DNA of 64,000 nucleotides from Zygnema cylindricum. Its lineage: Eukaryota > Streptophyta > Zygnematophyceae > Zygnematales > Zygnemataceae. Below, one piece after another: positions 43,690 to 55,330 of this stretch (its first letter is position 1; each line of letters opens with the position of its first letter). The stretch is taken from NCBI GenBank assembly GCA_037447655.1, contig JBBHKE010001980.1, forward strand, positions 62,001-126,000, in the 5' to 3' direction. The position numbers and the translations under genes are program-made. The notes under the pieces were generated by a model, which saw only the letters and a list, made by a program, of their open reading frames with translations, ran no database searches and had not been told where the DNA came from.

Positions 43690-45374
43690 TTCAAAAGCTT
43701 CATCAATCCAATGGAAAAATTTATCGCCTTCGACATTTTGTCGTCCGGGAACACTTAAATCGAACCTTTTTCCAATACAAATTCCCATTTGGTGATTCAA
43801 AGAAGTTCGACAGATAAGATTTCTAAGTCCCACCAGTCCTCCGGTAGAAACTACGGTTTCATTGATGGCTTCGCACATTTTTTGAACTTCCGATAACCTC
43901 ACGGGTTTAAAAATTTCATATTATTTTCTGTTGAAAAATTTCAGGGCACAAACTCGTCGAACCATTTTGAAATGTGGACCGGTGGGTGCAAATATCAGAT
44001 CTTTTCCTGCGATTGAAAGAAAAAGAAAGGGTTAAAAGCAGAAAGAAAACAAATCAAAACTTGGACTGAAATGTTCACTAGGAAAAATGATTAACTGGAG
44101 GCGGTTAAGTTGTATGAATGGATTGGCAATTTCCAAGTTTTTGTTATTTCCGCATTAGACAAATGTGCTCAGACTTCACATCTGTGAAAATATGTAGAAC
44201 GTCGTCAAAAAAAAAAAAAAAAAAAACGTCGGAAAAAAGGACAATTTTACGACGTCGAGGCAAACTGCGATAATGAACAGCTGGAAAAGTTTCACGTCGA
44301 CACATCGCAAGAATAATCCTCGGTAGCCAAATTTTTCATTGAATAAACATTAGCCGAAAAGCAAAATGGAAACAAAACGAAAATAATAAATAAAAAAACA
44401 AAAAAACAAATAATAACAAAAGAAATATGAAAAACCGACCTCCACTTGATGAAATTCTTATCGACTCCAGCATCGGCCTCGAGCTCATGACGGCATCAAA
44501 TTCTTTCAGTACTTCTTTGGCAGCATCTGGGTCAGAAATGACAACAGCCAAAGTTGATCCCAAACGGAGGCTCATGATTGGTCCGTACAGATTTGCCAGC
44601 CTGGCAAGTACACCGTCAATCGCTATTAGAGTATATAACGCCAATTCGGTGCCCTTTTTTCAAAAAAAAAAACCCGAAATACAATCCATAATTTTATTTT
44701 TTCCATTATTCTAATTAGGTTTTTTTTTCAATTAGCGTTAATAAGGAAAGTACACTGCGATGGAAATAGTGTGGCGTACGGACAGGGAATATTCGTACGA
44801 AATGGTACTTTTTGAATTAGGAAAGCATAAAAAGACACTTAACATTATTGCGCACACATGTGAATGTGCACTGGAAGAAAGAGACGCAAACTCGTCGACA
44901 AAAATCACGTTCTCATATGTTCGTCCGTCGACCGTGTGAACAGCGCGACAGCGTACGAATTGTCAGATTTTGTACGGCTACACAGATTAATGTAGACATC
45001 GAAAGGGCGGGCATTTATTATTCAGGACAACCCAAATTACAGTTAGGGATTAATTAGTATATATATTTTTTTTCAAAAAAAAAAAATTCCCGATTAGTGT
45101 TAATAACACTAATTTTTTTTTTACGCTATTTATTCCTTTACTCTAATAGCGATTGACGGTGTAGTTGATGCAACAGCGAATCAGAAGCGAGTTGTGGAAG
45201 GTTCCCGAGAATCGGCCAGGGACGGGGTCCAGGGGGTAGAGGGAGACGGGAACGGTTGCGAAATGACGACTGGAGGAGGAGGAGGAGAGGGAGGAGGAGG
45301 AGAGGGAGGAGGTGAAGCCATGGCCAGGAGATAGATTCCGTAAAGGCCGTGAGAAACTGGAGGAGAATAGACAT
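43690..45374 (-). pseudogene. Cytochrome P450 (plant A-type-like), N-terminal third only, broken
   Basis: ATG at 45374 opens a membrane anchor (LLPLLLLPLLLLLQSS) and the Pro-rich hinge PLPPGPRPWPILGNLPQL. The coding continues across a TA-flanked insertion (44611-45161) as [17 protein letters not shown] and [20 protein letters not shown], to a donor at 44440. Exon 2 (44006-43690) reads GKDLIFAPTGPHFKMVRRVC, ALKFFNRK, a TAA stop at 43921-43923, then YEIFKPVRLSEVQKMCEAIN and HWIDEAFE. At that codon the LTR array begins. The I-helix, ExxR and heme-binding loop are missing and are not found on the far side. The subfamily cannot be fixed without the heme half. Three independent lesions make it a pseudogene. 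Confidence 0.92.
44611..45161. mobile_element. Family A element, 551 bp, inside P450 exon 1
   Basis: Ends CACCGTCAATCGCTATTAGA and its inverse TCTAATAGCGATTGACGGTG, flanked by TA at 44609-44610 and 45162-45163. Removing it and one TA restores the reading frame as [13 protein letters not shown], so the site and the TA duplication are certain. A TA duplication fits Tc1/mariner-type (Stowaway-like) elements. No coding capacity. Confidence 0.93.
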
Positions 45375-45640
45375 TGGTGAGGAAGAGGAGAGGGAGGCAA
45401 GGGAGGGGATTGGGGAGGAGAGGGGGATGGAGAAGTGGATGGAGAGGGGGAGAGAGGGGAAGAGGGGAGAAAGAATATAGGAGAGGTAAAGGAAAGGAAA
45501 GAGGAAAGAAAAAGGAGACGTAGAGGGAGAGGGAGAGCGTGCGGAGACAGAGGAATTGGTGGTGTCAGGGAAATGGATAGGAGGAGAGAAGAGGGAGAGG
45601 AGAGAAGAGAGAGAGAGGGCAAATGTAAGTAGTTTTGGGG
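45290..45640. repeat. Purine-rich tract upstream and across the P450 start
   Basis: GGAGGA/GAGAGGGGA-rich low-complexity DNA. It encodes the Leu-rich anchor on the minus strand in its first part and continues upstream of the start codon. Confidence 0.8.
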
Positions 45641-46080
45641 TAATGCAGAAAACGTGATAAGGAATTTATAATAATAGTGAATATTTTTTTTATCGGAGGT
45701 AGAAGAGGGGATACATAAGATTGCAAAACGACAAAATGGAGAAACGATTTACACGTGGCAATGGGATTTCTGAAGGTCAGATCTCCAATCCTGGCCGGCA
45801 TTTTTTGTCGTTTTATGCCGGGAAAAAAAGAAAGTTCGTCGCAGGTAGGGCGGAGAAAGCGCACGGCTGGAATTTGGAAATGCTGTAAAAGTACAGTGCG
45901 CAAGTGCTATGGTTTTTTGACGTTTAGTTGTTAGTGGATTTTGATGGAAAATCCGTTAGGACGGTCGGTTTTTGACACGGGCCACACCACCTGTTTTTTT
46001 CGCTTGTCGGTTGGTCGTACTTTCTAATATTAAAACATCTTACGGTGGCGTTCCATCAGTCAAAAAATAGGGTACGGATA

Positions 46081-46613
46081 CACCGTGAATCGCTACACCG
46101 TGAATCGCTATTAGCGTAATGAAATAGATAGCGTAATGAAACAATTAGCGTTATTTACGCTAATTGGGAATGTCGTTTTTTTTCGAAATAATTTTTATTC
46201 TAATTTTTAGTACATTCTAATTTGTAAACTGCTTTGTAAAAAATTTCGGTGCAGAATATCTCCACACTACAATATGTGCATGTACGAAATTGTTCAAATC
46301 GTACGCTGACGCGTTTTTTTGACATCGTGAATGCCGGAAAATATTTACGCAATTACATGTTAGCGCGACTACGGGACAGCGTGAATATCTTTTCTGTACT
46401 TTTCTACTTGAAAAAGTACAAAAAAGTACGTCTTTGACATACCGTACACCACACTATTTATAATGGCACTTTATTGAAGTCATGAATCTTATTTAATGGG
46501 TTACCTCAAATAACGTGTAGAAACATTTAGAATGTTTAATTCTATTTGAGAATTTGCCTAAAAAAACAGGGTACCTCAATTAGCGTCCAACACGCTAATA
46601 GCGATTCACGGTG
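46081..46613. mobile_element. Family A element with a duplicated tip
   Basis: The left terminus occurs twice in tandem (CACCGTGAATCGCTA at 46081 and again at 46096). The right end is TAATAGCGATTCACGGTG with TA. Same subfamily as 60326 and 63141. Confidence 0.82.
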
Positions 46614-46749
46614 TAGTTTACAGAAATCCACGCCTATCCGAATTAGACCGTACTGCATATTTTGTTTTTATACGCGAAACAACATTACAGAGAATCTTCC
46701 CAATACTTCCTCCCACTGATCGTCAGTAACACTGACCGTGAGGTAGGTA

Positions 46750-46994
46750 TTCATTCGCGAGGCGTTCGCTTCATTTTTTTCTGTATGTGACAACGTTGCT
46801 GTAAGACGTGTCATTCATTCGCGAGGCGCTCGCTTCATTTTTGTCTATTGCTGACAACGTTGCTGTAAGACGTGTCATTCATTCGCGAGGCGCTCGCTTC
46901 ATTTTTGTCTATAGCTGACAACGTTGCTGTAAGACGTGTCATTCATTCGCGAGGCGTTCGCTTCATTTTTTTTTGTAGCTGACAACGTTGCTCG
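46750..46994. repeat. Four tandem 64-bp units
   Basis: Each unit runs TCATTCGCGAGGCG(T/C)TCGC ... GACAACGTTGCTGTAAGACG. The middle two copies are almost identical, and the last is cut short at GTTGCTCG. Confidence 0.93.
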
Positions 46995-47093
46995 AAAAAC
47001 TGAATCGCGACACGCTGGACGATTAAGCTACGTGTCACGATGGACAACCAACGAAAAATCACAAGATTTACACAAGATATGTACACCGCGAAT

Positions 47094-47699
47094 CGTAATT
47101 AGAGTAAATTACTCTAATTCGGTCGCTCGAAATTTCGACTCTATGACATCAAATAGAGTAAATGATTCTAATTTTTTCATTATTCTAATTCAGGTAAGTT
47201 TAATTAGCGTAAAAAATTGTAATACAGGTTCTTTTTAAATAGTGTGGAGTACGGACGACGTTCGACCGTGCAAAATTGTACTTTTTAAAGTAAAAAGGTA
47301 CAAATAATGATTTAATAGAATCGCGCTCGCACGTGAAATCGCACTAAACGGAAAATCAATCACATCGAAAAAAAGCCGTTCGCATAACTCTCGTCCGTCG
47401 ACAACATCGTCGTCAGTGTGAACATTAACTGACATTCAGCGCGACAAATAATACTAACGTCAAAATGACGTCAAAACTATACGGACTGACAGATTTTGTA
47501 CGTCTACGTAATTTAGTGTTCATAATTTCAGCGCGGATAATCATTGCCGACAAAACCCAATATAGAGTACTGAAATAAATTAGAGTAAAATTCCTTTGTG
47601 AAAAAGTTCTATCACATAAAATAAAGTTCATTACTCTAATTGCTTTTTTTTGGTTTTTTTACTCTATTTTTTTCATTGCTCTAATTACGATTCGCGGTG
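47094..47699. mobile_element. Family A element, 606 bp
   Basis: CACCGCGAATCGTAATTAGAG at the left and CTCTAATTACGATTCGCGGTG at the right, TA flanks. Interior rich in ACTCTAATT words. Confidence 0.82.
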
Positions 47700-47827
47700 T
47701 ACCTTTCAAAATGCAACCGAAAATAAAAAAAATAATCTCGAAACAGTCCTTCGTCGCGCTATTTCTGGCTACGCTCTTTCGTCACACTATTTCCGGCAAA
47801 TGATTTTCGTCATGTTCGAAAACACTA

Positions 47828-48150
47828 TGTTGTGTATCGGTAGGGTTTTGCCGATAATCGATATATTGGCACTATGTATCGACACCAATGTTATCGCCGA
47901 TAAAAAACCAATAATATCGGGTTTTTATCGCAATAACACCGGTACCGATAACTATCGGCGATGATTGAACGGTTCAAACCTTACGGATATACGGTTTATT
48001 CTGTCGTACTGAATCGTCGTTATTCCGTTACACAGAGTACAGAACATATAACTACACATGGCATGCCATGCTATATACAGTATATTATAAAGTACTATTA
48101 TATAACGTGCTATACATTTACATGGTACGCGAGTGAAGATTTGAAGTGAA
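47828..48150. mobile_element. Family B segment
   Basis: Starts ATGTTGTGTATCGGTAGGG and contains CCGATAATCGATATATTGG and the GGCATGCCATG palindrome. The right end is not found. Confidence 0.55.
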
Positions 48151-48524
48151 ATTTGTCGGTGTGAAAATTTTTAAGGATATGCAATATCGGATCGTAGCTT
48201 ACGTGGTGCCACTCAATTTAGAACACATGGTTTGCAGGCTCTACGTGATGGAACATCGTCTCTATTAACCCAGCCCGTGGAGTTGGCCGTACGATTACAT
48301 AATTTCCTCAAGGAACGCCACCCTTGATTTTTTTTCCGGCATATCTCATGTTCGTAGCACTTACAAAGCAATTGTACAAAAACGCGCTAAAATTGATTCC
48401 TACGGTACAAAAACGTGTTAAAATTGATACATACTGAATAAAACCGCGCTAAAATTCCGCGCTAAAATTCATCCCTATAGTATAAAAACGCGCTAAAATT
48501 GATAATTTTACACCTATCGATCGT

Positions 48525-48995
48525 CTAGCATTGCATGGATGTACTACTTCATCCTCAATTATTAGATCCGTACGCAAAACCAACACGCTTATTTATACTG
48601 TTGTGTCTCGGGTAAAATCTCAACGCTATAAATTCGATATTCGATATGTGAAATATCGAACGGTCGGAGGGCTTGATATATTGATCCGTGGCCAACGAAA
48701 ACTATCGCTATATATTTGGTGGGAGGCAGGTGTCCGTATAGATTGAGTACAAAAATATTTTACGATAAATTGTTGGGAAGCCCTCGAGCGGGGGGGGACG
48801 CTCCAAGGGGGGTGTTGAAATTCTTTTAGAACCCAGCGTCGCTTCGATATATCGAAATTTATAGGCGTATTAAGTCAATATATCGGGATATATCGCGACA
48901 TTGAGCTTATTGGTATATCGATTATCGTGTACTTAAAAATAGGTACATATCGAGTATCAACAATAAGCCCTCGTCATACAACACTACAGTACTAA
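48525..48995. mobile_element. Family B-related segment
   Basis: CTATATATTTGGTGGGAGG, ATATCGGGATATATCGCG and the end CATACAACACTA are shared with the split copy around 60840-61640. Confidence 0.55.
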
Positions 48996-49196
48996 TTTTG
49001 CATTGAAGCTTTTTTTTCTGTCCTTCGTCTTCCACCGCTCATACAATTCTACACACATTTTTTTGGGATTCTCCGTCAATTCATAGGGCGTTGACCGTTA
49101 TCATTGCCATGTTTGACTAGTTCAACCTTCACAGGTTCACTTTCTCTGTTTGTTAAACTGTTTATTGTTTTTTGTAGGTTGGGCTCCGTTCCACTA

Positions 49197-49759
49197 CATC
49201 GTGAATCGTTATTAGCGTTATATACTCTATATCAACGCCCCCAAATTTTGACCTCGAAACATGAAATATAATTAACATCATTAATTTTTCTTTGACGTTA
49301 AATACTGTTTTTGTAAATTAGCGTTAACAATTATGATGTACGTTTTTCATGAATAGTGTGGTGTACGAAAGGTGTTTGTTAGTACAACATTGTTATTCGT
49401 TACGGCAAATAGTACGGAAAATGTAGTTAGCTTATGTCGGTTGCATACAAAACTGTGCTTAGAATATACTCGTACCTATTTTAGGGTATAAGTATGAATG
49501 ACGTATTAATTATTAACCCGAAAACCCATATTAGAATTATGGATTAATTATAGTACAAGGACGCGATTGTCAATTTTTGTACTCCTACCTATTTTACTGT
49601 ATATATAATTACGGCAGATCCTGTTCACCAAAATCAGCGTTATAGATCAATTAGATTAAAACTCTTTTTTTGAAATGTTGGAAAACTCAAACTAGCATTA
49701 ATAACACTAATTAATAAATAACACTAATAATTTCTAGACGCTAATAACGATTCACGGTG
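49197..49759. mobile_element. Family A element, 563 bp
   Basis: CATCGTGAATCGTTATTAGCG and inverse ACGCTAATAACGATTCACGG, TA flanks (49195-49196, 49760-49761). Shares its interior with 31452-32027. Confidence 0.78.
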
Positions 49760-49875
49760 TAATGGTCAAAAGTGGTCATTTCAAGGCCAATTTCAATGAT
49801 TCGAAAAAAATTGACCGTCCAGATCAGATATTGTTAGAATCGTACGACCAAAAATTGCTTTAACAATCAAACAGG

Positions 49876-49955
49876 TCTTAGGGTACGGCCCCATGTAGCT
49901 AAATTCGGGTTCTTTTCTGTCGTTTTCCTTTCAAACTTAGCGCCGTACTGCTTAA
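49876..49955. mobile_element. Left tip of a family E element cut by the gag-only array
   Basis: TTAGGGTACGGCCCCATGT followed by TTCTTTTCTGTCGTTTTCC matches the tips at 24504 and 28534. Homology stops where the gag sequence begins at about 49956. Confidence 0.5.
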
Positions 49956-50650
49956 GTTTCATGAGTAGTGTATTGATCTTTCTCTCCTCAGATTCTACAT
50001 ACCCCGCACTAGCAAGCTCAACGTATAACGCAACAATATCATTGCAAAACTCTATCATGTTACCGCCTTTATAAACATAGGCCTCTATTTCCTGTTTTAC
50101 TAACTGCTGCCTCTGAATAGTCTCACTCTTATAAATCTGCCTTAGTGTTTCCCATATTTCCGAAGACTTGGTAAGACTTAAAAGAGTGATAGCTATGGAC
50201 TTAGAAACATATCTAAGTATAAGATGTTTTGCTATAGTGTTTTTATACTCTCAAATTTTACTATCATTTTCTTCAGTTTTACTTATAACCCCTCTAAGTG
50301 AAGATGTGGCGGAGAGCATAGCTCCGCTCACCATAAGTGTCCCTTTATCCTTCTCCCCTATTTCCCCATCCACGGAAAGGTTTTTCCCTTCACCTTTTGA
50401 TTCATCTGAACTCCGGTTGATAATTCTGGGCAGCCTCAGATGATTCTCCATAGTAACCTCCTCCAAAGCCAGGTGGCGGACATCTCACTTGTCCCGAAAC
50501 AATTCCCCATAAGTGCTTCTCGAAAAGCAATCCCTCCATCGTAAACTCCCAATAAGTGAAGTCTGTTCCATCGAACATAGGCACCCTAGATGGTGGGCCC
50601 ATAACCCGAAATTCTATGGGCTCCATTGCCCACAGAATTCGCAGATCCAA
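49956..50650 (-). pseudogene. Second, truncated Gag copy
   Basis: MDLRILWAMEPIEFRVMG through LINTLLMK-equivalent KINTLLMKL, ending where family E sequence begins. It carries the same TGA after DSKI (50251) and the same frameshift as the longer copy. Confidence 0.85.
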
Positions 50651-51174
50651 AAGAAGCTAATCTAGATAATGCCGACTCCAAGTTGATATAAACCCAAATA
50701 AATGATCCCTTGATAATCAAAACCCCAATACAACTTCACCCCTGTGAAGATAAGACCTTGTGTGTGCTCAGTTCCACCACAGAATGCAAAGCTTGAATAT
50801 GTGTTTTGGACAGTATTCCCCACTTTGACTTTCCCACTGAATAAGTGTCACCCTGACACGCAAAAACCTCTGACCGACTACACCCCTGTGTAGCGTAGAC
50901 TCCCTTGAGTCCGCAGCAAAAAAAATCACAGAATTTTCTCACCCGAGCATTAAGTTTTGGTTGGTCAAAGATGACCTTTATAGTTACAAGCTCTCTTAGA
51001 GAGAGGTACCTAAATATCACTAAGTCTTGGTGTGCCTACTCAAGACTACCTACTACTAAACCCTAGTCCAATAGGAACACTATATAGTACAAGAAGGTAC
51101 AATAGGAGATGTAGGTGACACGTGTGAAATCGGGAGCCATGGTTCCTCCTCCCATCTTCTCTGGTATCAAATAA

Positions 51175-51808
51175 TGTGGCGCCCCGTGGCACCGCGTGAC
51201 GCTATCTCCAAATGCCGCCAAAAGCTCACTTCGCGTGGCGGCTACAATGGCGGCCGTCCGATCAAAACATATTTTACACGGTTCAGATTCGCGTACATGC
51301 ATGAATTGCTCTTTTTCGTTAGTCTGCCGTTAATTAGCTGTTGCGTTAACGTTTATATATATTTGAATTCCGTAACGTGTATCGTTTTGTCAGCGCTTTA
51401 TTTGTTAAGGCTTACCTCTACAAATATGACAACAGACCGTGGTTCAAATCTGGTCTAGAGCAGTTTTTGGTTATTTGTTAGTTTGTTAGAACTCTCTACT
51501 TCTACACTTATAAATACCTATTGTACCCCACATATGCCATCGTTGACTCTAAGCTATAGGCTAAAACTAATTGTTGTTGTAGGAATGTAGGTACCAAGAT
51601 CAAATCCTGATTTCGGCGTCTTCATTTTGGTACAAACTACGATTAGCCTATCCTCTTTAGACAGCCATGGCTCTAGCTCTCTCTCTGGTCTTTAGTGACT
51701 GCAACAAGTATGGGGACCGGAGAGATTTGAGCGAGAAGCAGGCTGCCTTTGTTGACTTACTCTATTTATTTTTCCAATACAGACCTAGAAAATACATAAA
51801 TTTCAACA
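51175..51808 (-). repeat. Inner LTR of the gag-only array
   Basis: 634 bp, TGTTGAAATTTATG to GGGGCGCCACA on the minus strand. Preceded by the polypurine tract. Confidence 0.8.
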
Positions 51809-53862
51809 CTCCCCTTATTTTCTAGTCTACTTTCTTTTTCAACCCCCACTAAAAATATATATATAATTTTTTTTTTCTTTTTCCTTCTTTTCTTTTTCTT
51901 CTTTCTTTTCTCCTCATAACACTTTAAGTGAATACTCTCGTATTTTAAAAGGTCCATTAGGTGAGCTGTTATAAACATTCCATCTTGCTGATCACACATT
52001 TTATTAAGCATACCATTTTCCATAAATCCAAGCAAAGATTTTGTCCCACTCATCTCTTTTCCATCCACACAGAATCCAATTTCCCTCTTGCAATTCAAAA
52101 AACCAGCCCCATCTTGAATCTTCAACACACACCCAGATGCTAACCCTTTTACAGGCACACCTTCATAAATGGCATCACTCCCATTAGTGATGTCAAAACC
52201 ATTACCCCCCAAATTTATCGTTATATCAAGAGTCCCCACCAAGTTCCTCATAAAATCTACATCTTCGGAGCTCATATTTTTATCCATGATACTCACCCAA
52301 TTTTGTGAACTTTGCTCACTCTCTCCCATGGAATTCTTTTCGCTATCACTTTCTATAATGATTCTCAAAGAGTATTTCTCCTCCCCTAAACTTTTCATTA
52401 AATATTTCTTTTCTCCCCTATCCTTTAAAACCCCCTCTAGTTTTACTTCTCCCCTTTCCTCCAAATCCGTTGAAGTCTCCCTTTCCAACCAGTTTTCTGT
52501 TTCCCAAATATTTATAGAATTATCCTCATTATTTTTATTTTTCCCTTTTTCATTTATGTATCCTAGATCTGACTTTCTCATTTCTAAGTCATACTTTCTA
52601 CACTCCTTGACATCCTCATCATTTCTAACTCCTTGAAGTACCTCCCTTCCCTTTACTTCCCTTATACCTCCAATAGCACATTGTTGCTTTCGTGTAATTT
52701 TTGTGTACTTCTCTCTCTTCTCCATTCTACCGATGTGAAAAAGCTCCAATATTTCTTCATCCTCTTTATCCTCTTCCCCTTCTTCCTCCTCTTTCACATT
52801 CCAACTTCTAAGTTCTTCCAAGCAAGGACACTCTTCTTTATAGTGACCCGGTTCTCTACAAAAGAAGCAAACACCCTTTTTCAAAGCTCACCTTTCTTTT
52901 CCTCTCCCTCTCTTTCCACCAAAGTTTCGATAAGGTTTACCTTCGTCTTTCTTCCTCTCATCACGCTTCCGCTCGTCACCGCCGTTCCTCTCATCACGCT
53001 TCCGCCAATCACCACCAGCTGTAAATGCAGTTACCCTCTCACTTCCCCTACGAAGCTCCAAAGTGCTTTCCCTCACTAGAATTATCCCCATGGTAAAGCT
53101 CCAAGTCCATGAGGAGCCATCCATTGCCTGCATACGATAAATGATGTTTTCGTACTCATCTGGGAGTTTCATGAGTAGTGTATTGATCTTTCTCTCCTCA
53201 GATTCTACATACCCCGCACTAGCAAGCTCAACGTATAACGCAGCAACATCATTGCAAAACTCTATCATGTTACTGCCTTTATAAACATAGGCCTCTATTT
53301 CCTGTTTTACTAACTGCTGCCTCTGAATAGTCTCACTCTTATAAATCTGCCTTAGTGTTTCCCATATTTCCGAAGACTTGGTAAGACTTAAAAGAGTGAT
53401 AGCTATGGACTTAGAAACATATCTAAGTATAAGATGTTTTGCTACAGTGTTTTTATACTCTCAAATTTTACTATCATTTTCTTCAGTTTTACTTATAACC
53501 CCTCTAAGTGAAGATGTGGCGGAGAGCATAGCTCCGCTCACCATAAGTGTCCCTTTATCCTTCTCCCCTATTTCCCCATCCACGGAAAGGTTTTTCCCTT
53601 CACCTTTTAATTCATCTGAACTCCGGTTGATAATTCTGGGCAGCCTCAGATGATTCTCCATAGTAACCTCCTCCAAAGCCAGGTGGCGGACATCTCACTT
53701 GTCCCGAAACAATTCCCCATAAGTGCTTCTCGAAAAGCAATCCCTCCATCGTAAACTCCCAATAAGTGAAGTCTGTTCCATCGAACATAGGCACCCTAGA
53801 TGGTGGGCCCATAACCTGAAATTCTATGGGCTCCATTGCCCACAGAATTTGCAGATCCAAAA
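51809..53862 (-). pseudogene. Copia-type Gag with zinc knuckle, interrupted by stops
   Basis: Starts near 53860 with VPMFDGTDFTYWEFTMEG and LLFEKHLWGIVSGQ, the usual start of plant Copia Gag. It continues through LILRYVSKSIAI, IWETLRQIYKSETIQRQQLV, MIEFCNDVAALYVELA and KINTLLMKLPDEYENII, then basic KRDERNGGDERKRDE, and a knuckle CFFCREPGHYKEEC (CX2CX4HX4C) followed by a Glu/Lys-rich tail. In-frame TGA codons occur after DSKI (53461) and after GRGKER (52888), plus a frameshift near 53660. No pol follows. Confidence 0.85.
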
Positions 53863-54419
53863 GAAGCTAATCTAGAATATGCCGACTCCAAGTTGATATA
53901 AACCCAAATAAATGATCCCTTGATAATCAAAACCCCAATACAACTTCACCCATGTGAAGATAAGACCTTGTGTGTGCTCAGTTGCACCACAGAATGCAAA
54001 GCTTGAATATGTGTTTTGGACAGTATTCCCCACTTTGACTTTCCCACTGAATAAGTGCCACCCTGAAACGCAAAAACCTCTGATCGACTACACCCCTGTG
54101 TTGCGTAGACTCCCTTGAGTCCGCAGCAAAAAGAATCACTGAATTTGCTCACCCGAGCATCAAGTTATGGTTGGTCAAAGATGACCTTTATAGTTACAAG
54201 CTCTCTTAGAGAGAGGTACCTAAATATCACTAAGTCTTTGTCTGCCTACTCAGGACTACCTACTACTAAACCCTATTCCAATAGGAACACTATATAGTAT
54301 AAGAAGGTACAATAGGAGATGTACTTATCGTACGGCCATTGTACGACATGGTCTTCAAGGTGACACCTGTGAAATCGGAAGCCATGGTTCCTCCTCCCAT
54401 CTTCTCCGGTATCAAATAA

Positions 54420-55053
54420 TGTGGCGCCCCGTGGCACCGCGTGACGCTATCTCCAAATGCCGCCAAAAGCTCACTTCGCGTGGCGGCTACAATGGCGGCC
54501 GTCCGATCAAAACATATTTTACACGGTTCAGATTCGCGTACATGCATGAATTGCTCTTTTTCGTTAGTCTGCCGTTAATTAGCTGTTGCGTTAACGTTTA
54601 TATATATTTGAATTCCGTAACGTGTATCGTTTTGTCAGCGCTTTATTTGTTAAGGCTTACCTCTACAAATATGACAACAGACCGTGGTTCAAATCTGGTC
54701 TAGAGCAGTTTTTGGTTATTTGTTAGTTTGTTAGAACTCTCTACTTCTACACTTATAAATACCTATTGTACCCCACATATGCCATCGTTGACTCTAAGCT
54801 ATAGGCTAAAACTAATTGTTGTTGTAGGAATGTAGGTACCAAGATCAAATCCTGATTTCGGCGTCTTCATTTTGGTACAAACTACGATTAGCCTATCCTC
54901 TTTAGACAGCCATGGCTCTAGCTCTCTCTCTGGTCTTTAGTGACTGCAACAAGTATGGGGACCGGAGAGATTTGAGCGAGAAGCAGGCTGCCTTTGTTGA
55001 CTTACTCTATTTATTTTTCCAATACAGACCTAGAAAATACATAAATTTCAACA
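54420..55053 (-). repeat. Outer LTR of the gag-only array
   Basis: Same length as the inner copy and nearly identical. On its outer side it abuts GAAACCAAAGG; no matching duplication exists because the other end of the array is truncated. Confidence 0.8.
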
Positions 55054-55104
55054 GAAACCAAAGGAAACACAGTGGATTTACAGGTCGTGAGAAAGAAAGA
55101 AACT

Positions 55105-55330
55105 ACACAATTTACCGCTATTAGTGTTAATATTATTTTGCCACTTAAAACTTCTTTCTCTGTCCACATTTGTCCTTTTTCAACATGAAGACCACCAATA
55201 GCAAGGGGGGATTTTTGTTTTTTAATGGCAACTGTCAGATCTATAATCTGACAAATATAGAAGGCGAACAAGTGTAGGCTAACAATAGGTATTGGAAAGG
55301 ACGACGGGCATAAGAAATGTAACTTAACTG
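55105..55330. mobile_element. Short family A-like relic
   Basis: TTTACCGCTATTAGTGTTAAT then TTTGCCACTTAAAAC matches the start of 24257-24472. The right end is lost. Confidence 0.4.

Larger units (their letters stand above)
46043..48323. mobile_element. Family D element expanded by nested insertions
   Basis: Left end GGTGGCGTTCCATCAGTC, right end AAGGAACGCCACCC. Near the right end CCACGT, TGGCCGTACGATTAC and similar blocks mirror the 29816 copy. It contains two family A elements, a family B segment and a 64-bp tandem repeat. The TAA duplication is not clean here. Confidence 0.6.
49956..55053 (-). mobile_element. Gag-only Copia-type LTR retrotransposon in a tandem array
   Basis: Reading on the minus strand: LTR 55053-54420, internal 54419-51809, LTR 51808-51175, then a second 5' internal piece 51174-49956. 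The two LTRs are both 634 bp and begin TGTTGAAATTTATG; a polypurine tract (AAAATAAGGGGAG) precedes the inner one. The internal region codes only for Gag; no protease, integrase, RT or RNase H is seen. The repeated parts are nearly identical apart from a 35-45 bp block near 54320, so the array is young. The inner LTR boundary by the presumed primer-binding site is provisional. Confidence 0.85.

Noticed and set aside
52169-53079. Plus-strand Ser/Leu-rich frames
   Set aside because: Antisense shadow of the Lys/Glu-rich Gag on the minus strand.
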